DNA of 64,000 nt from Pseudomonas sp. Root71 (GTDB lineage Bacteria; Pseudomonadota; Gammaproteobacteria; Pseudomonadales; Pseudomonadaceae): assembly GCF_001429045.1 (NCBI RefSeq), contig NZ_LMHY01000029.1:513869-577868 (forward strand), read 5' to 3'. A program made the translations under genes and the position numbers. Below are positions 49,192 through 57,684 of this stretch, in pieces. Every line of letters starts with the position of its first letter. Within the stretch, counting starts at the first letter, position 1. The notes beneath the pieces were generated by a model, which did no database searches, was not told the DNA's origin, and was given only the letters and a program-made list of their open reading frames with translations.

Positions 49192-49947
49192 ATGTCATTA
49201 AAAACTCTCAATATTTCCCTTGAGTTGCTCTCCCGCTTTTCCGCGGAGCGTTTCAGTTGGGGCGTTCGTGAAATGAGCGCAGAGATGGGCCTTTCGCCCT
49301 CCGCTGTGCAACGGATCATGTCGACGTTTGCAAAGCAGGGCTTTTTGCGCCAACAAACGGAAACTCGCCGATACGAACTGGGCGTTCGCTTTTGGGAGTA
49401 CGGGTTGTTGTTTCGCGACCGGTTGCAGTTATCCGATGCGCCCGCTATCTGGCTGCGAGAAGTGGCCACGGAACAAGGCGAAACGGTGTATCTGAATTTC
49501 CTGGACGGCCACACTTCTGTGTGTGTGCAGGTAGCCGACAGCACCGAACATGTGCAACTGAACATTAAGCCGGGAGAGCGGACTTCGCTGCATGCGGGCT
49601 CCCGAGGCAAGGTGATGCTAGCGTTTTTACCTACGCAGATGCGCAATCTGATTCTCGAAGAGACGTTTGTTTCGTTGCCGATGGACGAGGCCCGGCAACG
49701 CCGGTCAAGTCTTCACGCGGACCTCGATAGTGTCCATGAACAAGGCTTTTGCGTCAGTCGCAGTGAGCGGCTGAAGGATGTTGTCGGTTTGAGTTTCCCG
49801 CTGTTTGACGCCCGTTCAATCGTAATGGGTTCGGTCACCATCGGCGGCCCCGGTGCGCGTATGACAGATGAAAAGTTACAGGCTTGCATGTCTCCTATGC
49901 GCCAGTTGGCTGAACAACTTCAACGTCACTTCCGGAAATTCCTATGA
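49192..49947 (+). CDS. IclR-family transcriptional regulator
   Basis: 251 residues. N-terminal winged helix (about 5-65: LNISLELLSRFSAERFSWGVREMSAEMGLSPSAVQRIMSTF) and the C-terminal IclR ligand domain (HAGSRGKVMLAFLP... GFCVSRSERLKDVVGLSFPLFD). ATG at 49192 chosen for its AGGGAC site; a TTG at 49120 would place the operator inside the coding region. The stop overlaps the esterase start (ATGA). It likely senses the substrate or product handled by the two genes that follow. Confidence 0.9.
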   Translation: MSLKTLNISLELLSRFSAERFSWGVREMSAEMGLSPSAVQRIMSTFAKQGFLRQQTETRRYELGVRFWEYGLLFRDRLQLSDAPAIWLREVATEQGETVYLNFLDGHTSVCVQVADSTEHVQLNIKPGERTSLHAGSRGKVMLAFLPTQMRNLILEETFVSLPMDEARQRRSSLHADLDSVHEQGFCVSRSERLKDVVGLSFPLFDARSIVMGSVTIGGPGARMTDEKLQACMSPMRQLAEQLQRHFRKFL

Positions 49948-50960
49948 GTACAACTTTTTTACCACACGCCATTAAACGTGTGTCGATGCCGCTGTTGTCG
50001 ATGGGGTCTTTTTTTGTCGGTGGACATGAGGTCTGCTACAGCGGCGAACCAGAGGAGGCGTATGTACTGGCTCCCAATGGAGTGCCCGTGAACATCAACC
50101 CCAACGGTACGTCCTGTGTCGGGCAGATGTATGTGCAGTACTTGCTCAATGCCGAAGGGACACGCCGCCCACCCGTGGTGTTTTGCCATGGCGGCTCGAT
50201 GACGGGGGCGGTCTGGGAGTCGACCCCTGACGGGCAGGAAGGCTGGTTGAGCGATTTCTTTCGTCAGGGTTGGTCGGTCTACAACGTTGATGCCGTCGAG
50301 CGTGGCCGTTCGGGCTGGGCCCCTCGAGATCGCGCTTTTGCCGCCAAACCATTATTGCGCACCGGCCAGGACTGCTTTGTGCAGTTTCGCATCGGTACTG
50401 CGGTTCAGGATTGCTCGCTCGACAGCCTGCATGCCGCCGCTTATCCCCACTGCCAATTCCCGCTTCAGGCGTTTGACCAGTTCATGAGGCAGGTGGTGCC
50501 GCGTTGGTCAGATACGGACGAACTGACTCTGAACGCTTATGTAGCGATGCTGGATTGTTTGGCACAGCCGGTGATTCTCATTGCCCACTCACAAGGCGGT
50601 GCTTTCGCCGTGCGTGCGGCCGAACAGCACCCTGACAAAGTGGCCGCGATTGTCGCCATTGAACCGGCGCAAGCGGGCACGGCAGAAGGGCTTGCGCAAA
50701 GGCGGCTGAAAGATACTCCGATCCTGTTGGTCTATGGCGACAATCTGCGACTGGACGCACGCTGGCCCCATATCAGAAAACGTACCGATCACTATTTTGA
50801 TCAGCTCGCGACTTGCGGTGGTCATGTAACGCTCATGGATCTGCCAGCGCACGGTATTTATGGAAACTCACACCTACTCATGCTCGAACGCAACAACCTG
50901 GCTATTTCGGCGCTGATCCAAAAATGGTTGCAAACGCAAGGATTGGCTACTGCTCTCTAA
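49944..50960 (+). CDS. Alpha/beta hydrolase of the 'esterase 713' type
   Basis: 338 residues. Order of motifs matches Alcaligenes esterase 713 (PDB 1QLW) as I recall it: HGGSMTGAVWESTPDGQEGW (oxyanion loop), nucleophile Ser216 in AHSQGG, acid Glu240 in VAIEPAQ (a Glu, as in 1QLW), and His310 in the ending GIYGNSHLLMLERNNL. Unlike the secreted Alcaligenes enzyme no signal peptide is evident. The natural substrate is unknown, probably an ester or lactone taken up by the MFS protein. Confidence 0.85.
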   Translation: MSTTFLPHAIKRVSMPLLSMGSFFVGGHEVCYSGEPEEAYVLAPNGVPVNINPNGTSCVGQMYVQYLLNAEGTRRPPVVFCHGGSMTGAVWESTPDGQEGWLSDFFRQGWSVYNVDAVERGRSGWAPRDRAFAAKPLLRTGQDCFVQFRIGTAVQDCSLDSLHAAAYPHCQFPLQAFDQFMRQVVPRWSDTDELTLNAYVAMLDCLAQPVILIAHSQGGAFAVRAAEQHPDKVAAIVAIEPAQAGTAEGLAQRRLKDTPILLVYGDNLRLDARWPHIRKRTDHYFDQLATCGGHVTLMDLPAHGIYGNSHLLMLERNNLAISALIQKWLQTQGLATAL

Positions 50961-51005
50961 TGCTTTCTAACAAGCATCAGCGCATTACACCTGAAGGAGC
51001 ACTTC

Positions 51006-52319
51006 ATGGAACAAAAACAACAAACAGTTGAAAGCCTCACGATGCGCAAGGTGGCATGGCGAATATTACCTTTTGTGACCGTCGGATATTTTCTTGCCTC
51101 TCTGGACCGAGTCAATATTGCCTTCGCCGCATTACAGATGAAGCAGGATATTGCATTGGGAGACGCGGCTTTCGGCTTCGGCGCGGGTTTGTTTTTTATC
51201 GCTTACTGCCTGTTCGCGGTTCCTGCCAATATGATGCTGGAACGGTTCGGGCCGGTACGCTGGCTAGCGTTCACCATGGTTTCCTGGGGGCTCATCAGTA
51301 GTTGCATGGCTGCTGTGTCGGGACCTCAGTCCTTTTACATCCTGCGTTTTCTGCTCGGGATGGCCGAGGCTGGATTTTTTCCTGGCGTTATCTTCTATCT
51401 GACGCTGTGGTTCCCCAGTGGCCACCGCAGCCGTGCGGTCGCGATATTGATGATGGCCTTGCCAGTGTCAAGTGTTCTGGGCTCCCCGTTGTCTGCCTTG
51501 TTGTTGCTGACCGATGGCTGGTTGGGCATGCGAGGCTGGCACTGGTTGTTCATCATTGAGGGTTCGCCGGCTATTTTCATGGGCATTCTCTGTTTGTACG
51601 TGCTTCCTCACGATGTTAGTCGTGCCAGGTTCCTGACAGCTCAAGAACGGGCATGGATTGCCAGCCAGGTCAGTGAGGTGCCCGGCGAAAAAGTTCGGGG
51701 TACGCTCAAGGATCTATGGGGCGTGCTTTGCAACAAGTATGTGTTGGTTTTGACATTGATATATATAGGTGGGACTTCCGTGACCAATGGTCTGTCGCTG
51801 TGGCAGCCACAAATCATTAGCACGTTCAATTTGTCGACCATGCAGATCGGTTTCCTCAACGCGCTGCCTTTCGCCCTCGCCAGCTTTGTCATGTACCTCT
51901 GGAGCAGCCATTCGGATCGCACCGGTGAGCGTGTAAAGCACTTGGCGCTTCCATTGGCCATCGGCGCGGTTGCGCTGACATGCATCATGTTCGTTGAGTC
52001 GTTGCTGGCGACCATTGTTGTGCTATGTGTTGCCATCACCGCCGCGTCGATGATCAAAGGCCCATTCTGGGCACTGGCGACCGAAATGGTCCCGGCGCGC
52101 AACGCAGCCATGGCCATTGCGATGATTAATGCCTTGAACAATCTGGGGGTTTTTGCCGGCACCTATCTGATCGGGGTAATCAAAGAGGCCACTGGCAACT
52201 TCACCTTTGCGCTGGTGCCTTACCTGGTGATCTCAGTCGTCGCCTGTACCCTGGCGCTTTGGATCGGTCGCCGCCAGGGAATGAACATCGGGAGCGCATC
52301 AAGCAAAATCGCTGGCTAG
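51006..52319 (+). CDS. MFS transporter, anion:cation symporter (ACS) family
   Basis: 437 residues, 12 predicted helices. ACS-family features: FLASLDRVNIAFAALQMKQDI in helix 1, LGMAEAGFFPGVIFYLTLWFP, and ALATEMVPARNAAMAIAMINALNNLG. Relatives carry hexuronates, galactonate, tartrate or phthalate. 45 bases after the esterase gene, probably same operon, AAGGAGCACTTC before the ATG. A terminator follows. Confidence 0.92.
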   Translation: MEQKQQTVESLTMRKVAWRILPFVTVGYFLASLDRVNIAFAALQMKQDIALGDAAFGFGAGLFFIAYCLFAVPANMMLERFGPVRWLAFTMVSWGLISSCMAAVSGPQSFYILRFLLGMAEAGFFPGVIFYLTLWFPSGHRSRAVAILMMALPVSSVLGSPLSALLLLTDGWLGMRGWHWLFIIEGSPAIFMGILCLYVLPHDVSRARFLTAQERAWIASQVSEVPGEKVRGTLKDLWGVLCNKYVLVLTLIYIGGTSVTNGLSLWQPQIISTFNLSTMQIGFLNALPFALASFVMYLWSSHSDRTGERVKHLALPLAIGAVALTCIMFVESLLATIVVLCVAITAASMIKGPFWALATEMVPARNAAMAIAMINALNNLGVFAGTYLIGVIKEATGNFTFALVPYLVISVVACTLALWIGRRQGMNIGSASSKIAG

Positions 52320-52352
52320 CCATAGCATTCGATGGACGCTGCCAGGCGGAGA

Positions 52353-52381
52353 AAAGCCCGCGATGGGGAGGGCGGGCTTAA
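52353..52381. terminator. Intrinsic terminator after the MFS gene
   Basis: AAAGCCCGC / GCGGGCTTAAA with a 9-base loop, about 33 bases after the MFS stop. It may also serve the convergent response-regulator gene. Confidence 0.7.
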
Positions 52382-52448
52382 AGGTTTTCGCCAGGCTCTG
52401 TACGAAAGTAATGTTGTGAACGCAGCATGGTACAAGCCAGTGAAATAC

Positions 52449-53108
52449 CTAGTCATCAAGGCTGATGATTTGTTCGCGCACGGCAAACAGTACCAGGCCG
52501 GCCACATCGTAGATCTGCAGACGCTTCATGATCTGCGAACGGTGGGTTTCGACGGTCTTGACGCTCAACCCCAGGCCGTTTGCGATCTCTCGGGTGGATT
52601 TTCCGCGAACGATCAACCGCAGGATTTCCAGCTGACGTGCCGTCAGGTTGTGCGAGTCGGCAGGTTCAGGTGGGCGCTTCTGGTTTCGGGTCAGGGCCTG
52701 GTTGATCACCGTGTGGGCAATGGCCGGGCTCAGATAGCGCTCGTTGTTGCGCAAGGCTTCCAACGCGTGTTCAAGTTCAGTCGCCGTAGTGTCCTTGAGC
52801 AGGTAGCCATGGGCTCCGGACTCCAGCGCCTGCATGATCAGGGCCGGGTCGGTGTGCATCGAGAGGATCAGGACCTTGCTCTGCGGGCGCACCCGCTTGA
52901 GCTGCTGCAGCGCTTCGAGGCCGCCGGTCTGGCGCATCGAAATATCCAGCAAGACAATGTCCGGGGACAGGTGCCCGACCATTTCGAGCAACTGCGAGCC
53001 GTCACTGGCCTCACCGATGACGGCATAGCCGGGCAGATCCATTACCAGGGCACGCACGCCAGCCCTGATCAGCGAGTGGTCATCCACCAGAAGTAAATTA
53101 CAAGTCAA
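52449..53108 (-). CDS. NarL-family response regulator
   Basis: 219 residues. Receiver with Asp55 (IVLLDIS) and LLLVDDHSLIRAG; LuxR-type HTH (LTARQLEILRLIVRGKSTREIANGLGLSVKTVETHRSQIMKRL). Paired with the kinase that precedes it by a 4-base overlap. Target genes unknown; not specifically recognisable as a named system. Confidence 0.92.
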   Translation of the reverse strand: MTCNLLLVDDHSLIRAGVRALVMDLPGYAVIGEASDGSQLLEMVGHLSPDIVLLDISMRQTGGLEALQQLKRVRPQSKVLILSMHTDPALIMQALESGAHGYLLKDTTATELEHALEALRNNERYLSPAIAHTVINQALTRNQKRPPEPADSHNLTARQLEILRLIVRGKSTREIANGLGLSVKTVETHRSQIMKRLQIYDVAGLVLFAVREQIISLDD

Positions 53109-54070
53109 TGCATAACCTTATTCGAACTGGCCCGTTCGAGCGCACGGGGCGCCCAGGGAAAAAGAGCTTCGATTTGAGTGCCTTTGCCCGGCTCGCTGGT
53201 AACGGTCAGTGTGCCGCCCAGTTGATCGATTCGTTCCGACATCCCGGCCATACCGCGTTGCCCTTCACGACCAGGGTCTGATGCGGGTGCGAAGCCCTGG
53301 CCATCGTCGCTGATCTGCAACTTCAGGCCTTGGGGCAGACGCTGCAGGCACACTAGCAGGTTCTTGGCCTGGGCATGTCGCAGGATGTTGGTGACCGCTT
53401 CCTGGGTAATGCGGAAAGCCGCCACGGCCATTTCCTCCGGTATGCCGGTCAGGCGCTGCTGGCATTCCAGGCTCCAGTGCACCGGGGTGTTGGCCAGGGT
53501 CTTGAGCAGGTGCGCCCGCAGACTGGCTTCCAGCCCAAGGCTGGTCAACTGCCGGGGATTGAGAATGGCGGATACGTCACGAACTTTGGCGAGGGTTTCT
53601 TCCAGCGTGTCGCAGAGGACCGAACATTGTCCCTGGAGCTCTTCGGGCATCCGGCGTTTGAGCCAGTCACTTTGCAGTTTTGCGGCGGTCAGCAATTGAC
53701 CGATGTCGTCATGCAGTTCGCGGCTCAGTCGGTGACGCTCGTTTTCCTGGACCTGTAATAGCCGGTCGGCCAGTTCCTGGGGCTGGAATTTGATCGATTT
53801 GCGCGAGAGGCAATACTGCACGGCAACACTGGTCAGCGCCGCAACGTTGAGCACCAGCAATGACAGGGGGAGCGGAATGGACAAGCCATGGACCAGTAGA
53901 CTGCCGAGGGTCGAGCAGACGCATAGCAATAGCGTGAATGTGCGTGCATTTTCCCGGGAGGGTGGCCACTTGGCGATTGACTTGAGGCTGGCGTGCATAG
54001 CGGATGGAGCCAATGGATGTTCGCTGCGGGCTGACCGGTCATGCTGGCTGACAGGCCCCTGTTTTTTCAT
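53105..54070 (-). CDS. NarX/DegS-type sensor histidine kinase (HisKA_3)
   Basis: About 321 residues. Two close membrane helices (about 43-64 and 66-88) with almost no periplasmic loop, then HisKA_3 with His120 (RLSRELHDDIGQ) and HATPase (ITQEAVTNILRHAQA, DDGQGF). Intramembrane-sensing type. Start uncertain: ATG 54070 or 53998, TTG 54124. Stop overlaps the regulator start. Confidence 0.88.
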   Translation of the reverse strand: MKKQGPVSQHDRSARSEHPLAPSAMHASLKSIAKWPPSRENARTFTLLLCVCSTLGSLLVHGLSIPLPLSLLVLNVAALTSVAVQYCLSRKSIKFQPQELADRLLQVQENERHRLSRELHDDIGQLLTAAKLQSDWLKRRMPEELQGQCSVLCDTLEETLAKVRDVSAILNPRQLTSLGLEASLRAHLLKTLANTPVHWSLECQQRLTGIPEEMAVAAFRITQEAVTNILRHAQAKNLLVCLQRLPQGLKLQISDDGQGFAPASDPGREGQRGMAGMSERIDQLGGTLTVTSEPGKGTQIEALFPWAPRALERASSNKVMH

Positions 54071-54246
54071 GTGGAGCGCCGACGCGTTCAGCTCCGAACT
54101 GCAGCGAGCTGTATCCGGCTGCAATCACACTGCCATTAATTGGCGTCAACTAACAGGCGGCATGTTAGCACTTAAGATACCGATGGTCGCGTCCGTATGT
54201 ATGTCCGAAAAGTCAGGCGCCCAGTCGTCTGGAGGATGATTCCATA

Positions 54247-54495
54247 ATGGAACAAGTTGGTTGTTACCGTCGCAAAATGCCGATTACCTTAGGTTTTTTT
54301 GTTGATATCAGGCAACACCCGGGTCAAGGCAGGTGCGCAATTGTCGATGGGCAAGAGTGGTTGTTTAATGATGTCGCTTATAGCTATGAAATATTCATTT
54401 GCGACCTGTGCGCACTCAAGTTAGAGCGCGATATTGATAACCGGAACACGCCATACGGCATGGTTTGGCAAGTTCAGGCCTGCCGCTCCGAATAG
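54247..54495 (+). CDS. Possible small protein with CxxC
   Basis: 82 residues. GGAGG lies 11 bases before the ATG, slightly far. Contains FICDLCALKLERD (CxxC) and further cysteines at both ends, and reads FFVDIRQHPGQGRCAIVDGQEWLF. Not recognised. The 3' end overlaps the convergent Hpt-like gene by 22 bases. AT-richer than its neighbours. It may be real (zinc or redox protein) or fortuitous. Confidence 0.45.
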   Translation: MEQVGCYRRKMPITLGFFVDIRQHPGQGRCAIVDGQEWLFNDVAYSYEIFICDLCALKLERDIDNRNTPYGMVWQVQACRSE

Positions 54496-54944
54496 GATAC
54501 GAGGGTGAAGGGCCTGGCATTGACCGGTGGTTGAAACCGGCTTTGCCCGACTTGAAAGGCAAAGGCTTCGATCAGGGTGGCCTGTTCGCTGTCGTCGAGA
54601 CTGAGCTGTCCGGTGGTCTGGTCGATGAGTTCGAGTTGCCAGGCAATCAGGGTCAGGCAGTCTTTCAGGGCACTCAGCGCCTCGTCGTGCAGGCTCATGG
54701 TGTTCTGTGCGTGGTTCAGCAGGCCATGAATATGCAGGGAGAATTCAGACACGGCCGCCAACGCCAGGGCATCGGCCTTGTTGGCCAGCTTGAGCAGTGT
54801 GCTGAGCAGACAGTCGATGGCGTCCTTGTCATTGCTGATGAGTTGCAGATGACTCAGGCATTCCTCGGTTTTAGCCAGGAGTGTTTCAGCCTCGACTAGA
54901 AACTCCGGGAGCCTCAGGGCCCACTCTTTACGGTCGTTCGGCAT
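54474..54944 (-). CDS. Hpt/CheA-P1-like helical protein lacking the phospho-acceptor histidine
   Basis: 156 residues, all-alpha. LPEFLVEAETLLAKTEECLSHL resembles the first helix of CheA-type Hpt domains (F-x-x-E-A-x-x-L-L). Where H-T-L-K-G/H-S-x-K-G would be expected the sequence is LLKLANKADALAL without histidine. Thus a degenerate Hpt, possibly a binding scaffold. Start at 54944 with GGAG; GTG at 54956 less likely. Divergent from cheV across 463 bases. Confidence 0.6.
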   Translation of the reverse strand: MPNDRKEWALRLPEFLVEAETLLAKTEECLSHLQLISNDKDAIDCLLSTLLKLANKADALALAAVSEFSLHIHGLLNHAQNTMSLHDEALSALKDCLTLIAWQLELIDQTTGQLSLDDSEQATLIEAFAFQVGQSRFQPPVNARPFTLVSYSERQA

Positions 54945-55407
54945 ACTTATCTCCACAGCGTCATATCAAATGAGGGGATATCGTGTGTGTCGACGAGGGC
55001 GGTCGGAACCCCGGCATTGCCGAGTCGCCGGGTGAACGACTTGCGGCTGGCCCGCAGGCAGGCTGGGGAACACGAGAGGGTGGTTGGCCACTGGCTTGCG
55101 ATCGCACACAAAAGCCTGACTCCGTTCATGCAATGAGAATGGCGTCACATTAATGGCTATTGGATATTGCGAATATCAGGTTGTACCTGATTGTTGATAG
55201 GGGGATCCCTTACGCAGGGGAACCTTTCGCGAGAACCGGGGTCGCGTGGCGCGGAAGTACGGCAGATGTAATCACAGCGCCAGTAAAGCATGATGTTAAT
55301 GTGACATCAATTGCCGGGCGTGGCATTTTAGAGAGGGTCAAGCTTCGGCAAAAACAGCCGATAACCTTCCTTAAGTGAATTCATCCGAACAAGACCTGGA
55401 GTCATTG
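54945..55407. other. 463-base intergenic region upstream of cheV
   Basis: It contains several short open frames (for example minus 54947-55129 and plus 55160-55378), none with a ribosome site or recognisable protein. Useful content is the FliA promoter at 55338-55364. Confidence 0.6.
55338..55364 (+). promoter_or_regulatory. FliA (sigma-28) promoter of cheV
   Basis: TCAAGCTT, 11 bases, GCCGATAA. The -10 is a perfect match and the -35 matches six of eight to TAAAGTTT-N11-GCCGATAA. Transcription would start near 55371, 37 bases before the cheV ATG. Confidence 0.85.
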
Positions 55408-56343
55408 ATGGCCGGCATTCTCGACACGGTAGACCAACGCACGCAACTGGTGGGTGAGAATCGCCTGGAAATTCTCATGTTCCGGCTCGCCGGACGGCAA
55501 TTGTTCGCGATCAACGTCTTTAAAGTGCAGGAAGTCCTGCAACTGCCAAAGTTGACGCTGATGCCGCAGCGCCATCCGTTTGTGTGCGGCGTGGTCAACC
55601 TGCGTGGCCAGACCCTGCCGGTGATCGACCTGTCCCAGGCCATCGGCATGCGCCCGTTGGTGCCGGGGCCAGGCAGCACGATTATCGTCACCGAATACAA
55701 CCGTTCGGTTCAGGCCTTCCTGGTCGGTGGCGTGGACCGGATCGTCAACATGAACTGGGAAGCCATCCTGCCGCCCCCGAGCAGTGCCGGCCGCCAGCAC
55801 TACCTGACGGCCATCAGCAAGGTCGATGACCAATTGGTGGAAATCATCGACGTCGAAAAGGTCCTGGCCGAGATCGTCCCTTACAACGCCAAGGTCTCCC
55901 GCGCCAAGCTCGAAGATCCGGTGCTGGAACGTGCCCGTGGCCGTGAGGTGCTGCTGGTGGATGACTCCAACGTGGCCCTGACGCAATTGCGCGATACCCT
56001 GGGACAACTGGGTGTGAAGATGCACATCGCCAGCGACGGGTTGAAGGCCTTGAACATGCTCAAGGCCTGGGCTGATACCGGCGTGGACATGACCGAAAAA
56101 CTGCTGATGGTCTTCACCGATGCGGAAATGCCGGAAATGGATGGCTATCGCCTGACCACCGAAATTCGCAACGACCCGCGCCTGCGCGGCTTGTACGTGG
56201 TGCTGCACACCTCGCTGTCCGGCAGCTTCAACGACTCGATGGTGAAAAAGGTCGGTTGCGACAATTTCCTTTCCAAATTCCAGCCGGACAAACTCGTCGA
56301 CGTGGTTCGCCAGCGCCTGATGCTTGACGAAGTACCGGCCTGA
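55408..56343 (+). CDS. cheV: Chemotaxis coupling protein CheV (CheW-receiver fusion)
   Basis: 311 residues. CheW domain about 15-160 (LEILMFRLAGRQLFAINVFKVQEVL, GVVNLRGQTLPVIDLSQ) and receiver about 178-305 with VDDS and Asp238 (FTDAEMPEMDG). It couples chemoreceptors to CheA and is tuned by phosphorylation. ATG at 55408 (TGGAG) is preferred to the GTG at 55375, which is only 4 bases from the predicted FliA transcript start. Confidence 0.95.
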   Translation: MAGILDTVDQRTQLVGENRLEILMFRLAGRQLFAINVFKVQEVLQLPKLTLMPQRHPFVCGVVNLRGQTLPVIDLSQAIGMRPLVPGPGSTIIVTEYNRSVQAFLVGGVDRIVNMNWEAILPPPSSAGRQHYLTAISKVDDQLVEIIDVEKVLAEIVPYNAKVSRAKLEDPVLERARGREVLLVDDSNVALTQLRDTLGQLGVKMHIASDGLKALNMLKAWADTGVDMTEKLLMVFTDAEMPEMDGYRLTTEIRNDPRLRGLYVVLHTSLSGSFNDSMVKKVGCDNFLSKFQPDKLVDVVRQRLMLDEVPA

Positions 56344-56441
56344 TCAGGCCTGCCCCCCACCGGGGCAGTGTTTGCTCGTCAGCCTTTGATTCGGCCGTAA
56401 AGCTCGTATAGGGTGGCGTTTTTACCTGACAGGGAGTGGCC

Positions 56442-57248
56442 ATGTTGCGACTGAGCGCGCTGTATCGTTATCCGTTGAAGTCCGCCAAGGGCGAGACCTT
56501 GCAAGCGATCGGTCTGGATAAGCTTGGGCTGGACGGCGATCGCCGCTGGATGCTGGTGGACGAGGCCAGCGGGCGCTTCCTGACCCAGCGTGCGGTAGCG
56601 CAGATGAGCCAGTTGTCGGCACTGTGGAATGCCGAAGGTGGCTTGACCCTCAGCGCGCCTGGCCATTCGCCGATCGACATTGCCTTGCCCGGTAACGATG
56701 CAGAGTTGCGTGGCGTGACGATCTGGCGCGATACCTTGCGAGTCCCTGATGCAGGCGATGAAGCAGGAGCCTGGGTCAGCCGATTCATCGGCAAACCGAC
56801 ACGCCTGGTGCAAGTGCCGCTGGATCGGGCGCGGATGACGGAGGCTGGCTACGGCAAGGATGACGACCAGGTGGCGTTCGCCGATGGCTATCCGCTGTTG
56901 CTGATTGGCCAGGCCTCTCTCGCGGATTTGTCGCAACGGGTCGGGCGTCCGTTGGAGATGCTGCGTTTCCGGCCGAACCTGGTGATCGAAGGCAGTGAGG
57001 CGTTCGCCGAGGATGGCTGGAAGCGTATCCGTATCGGCGAAGTCGAGTTCCGCGTGGTCAAGTCCTGTTCACGCTGCATCCTGACCACCATCGACCCGCA
57101 GACCGGGGAGCGCAGCGACGACCGCGAACCCTTGGCCACCTTGCAGAAATACCGTGCCCAGGCGGACGGGGCAATGTTCGGCCAGAACCTGGTCAACGAT
57201 AGCAACGGTCGACTCGAAGTCGGCATGCCGGTGGAGATCCTCGAGTAA
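56442..57248 (+). CDS. MOSC-domain protein (YcbX-like)
   Basis: 268 residues: N-terminal MOSC_N barrel (LSALYRYPLKSAKGETLQ) and C-terminal MOSC with FRPNLVIEG and the cysteine segment VVKSCSRCILTTIDPQTG. E. coli YcbX is a molybdenum-cofactor enzyme reducing N-hydroxylated bases; the conserved cysteine fits cofactor binding. It needs MoCo, so the mobA/moaB/moeA genes nearby are pertinent. AGGGAG before the ATG. Confidence 0.92.
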   Translation: MLRLSALYRYPLKSAKGETLQAIGLDKLGLDGDRRWMLVDEASGRFLTQRAVAQMSQLSALWNAEGGLTLSAPGHSPIDIALPGNDAELRGVTIWRDTLRVPDAGDEAGAWVSRFIGKPTRLVQVPLDRARMTEAGYGKDDDQVAFADGYPLLLIGQASLADLSQRVGRPLEMLRFRPNLVIEGSEAFAEDGWKRIRIGEVEFRVVKSCSRCILTTIDPQTGERSDDREPLATLQKYRAQADGAMFGQNLVNDSNGRLEVGMPVEILE

Positions 57249-57261
57249 CTTTGCGCAGAAT

Positions 57262-57296
57262 AAAAAATGCCCGTGTCGAAAAACACGGGCATTTTT
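57262..57296. terminator. Bidirectional intrinsic terminator
   Basis: AAAAATGCCCGTGT / ACACGGGCATTTTT around CGAAAA, between the MOSC gene (+) and ppnP (-). Confidence 0.93.
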
Positions 57297-57330
57297 ATTG
57301 CGGCGACTTTTTGGTGCAGGCCCCGCAGGC

Positions 57331-57615
57331 TTAACCGCGGTATTCGCACAGGTAAGCGGTGTCGACGGCGACTTTCAGCTGGAACTTGCTGTTGGCCGGT
57401 ACGTTGAACTGGCTGCCGGCGGCGAAGGTTTCCCAGTCGCTGCTGTCTGGCAACTTGACGGTCAATGCGCCGCTGACCACGTGCATGATTTCACGCTGGC
57501 TGGTGCCGAATTCGTACTCGCCCGGTGCCATGACGCCGATGGTCGCTGGACCTTCTGCGGTGCCAAAGGCGATCGACTTGACGGTGCCGTCGAAGTACTC
57601 GTTGACTTTAAACAT
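57331..57615 (-). CDS. ppnP: Pyrimidine/purine nucleoside phosphorylase PpnP
   Basis: 94 residues, cupin fold of the former DUF1255. MFKVNEYFDGTVKSIAF, GVMAPGEYEFGTSQREIMHVVSGALTV and FNVPANSKFQLKV match PpnP. It phosphorolyses several nucleosides. The start at 57615 follows GAGGAATCGCCC. Confidence 0.95.
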   Translation of the reverse strand: MFKVNEYFDGTVKSIAFGTAEGPATIGVMAPGEYEFGTSQREIMHVVSGALTVKLPDSSDWETFAAGSQFNVPANSKFQLKVAVDTAYLCEYRG

Positions 57616-57684
57616 GGGCGATTCCTCGAAAAGGGCTAAAAAGGGCCGGCCAGTATGCACAAGGCCCCGGGAGTCGTCACCTGT

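Noticed and set aside
54947..55148. Two overlapping ~60-codon minus-strand frames upstream of the Hpt-like gene
   Set aside because: No ribosome site, no protein-like pattern, and both span the same bases in different frames.
55160..55378. 72-codon plus-strand frame ending at the cheV leader
   Set aside because: It contains the FliA promoter and has no start signal, so it is taken as noncoding.
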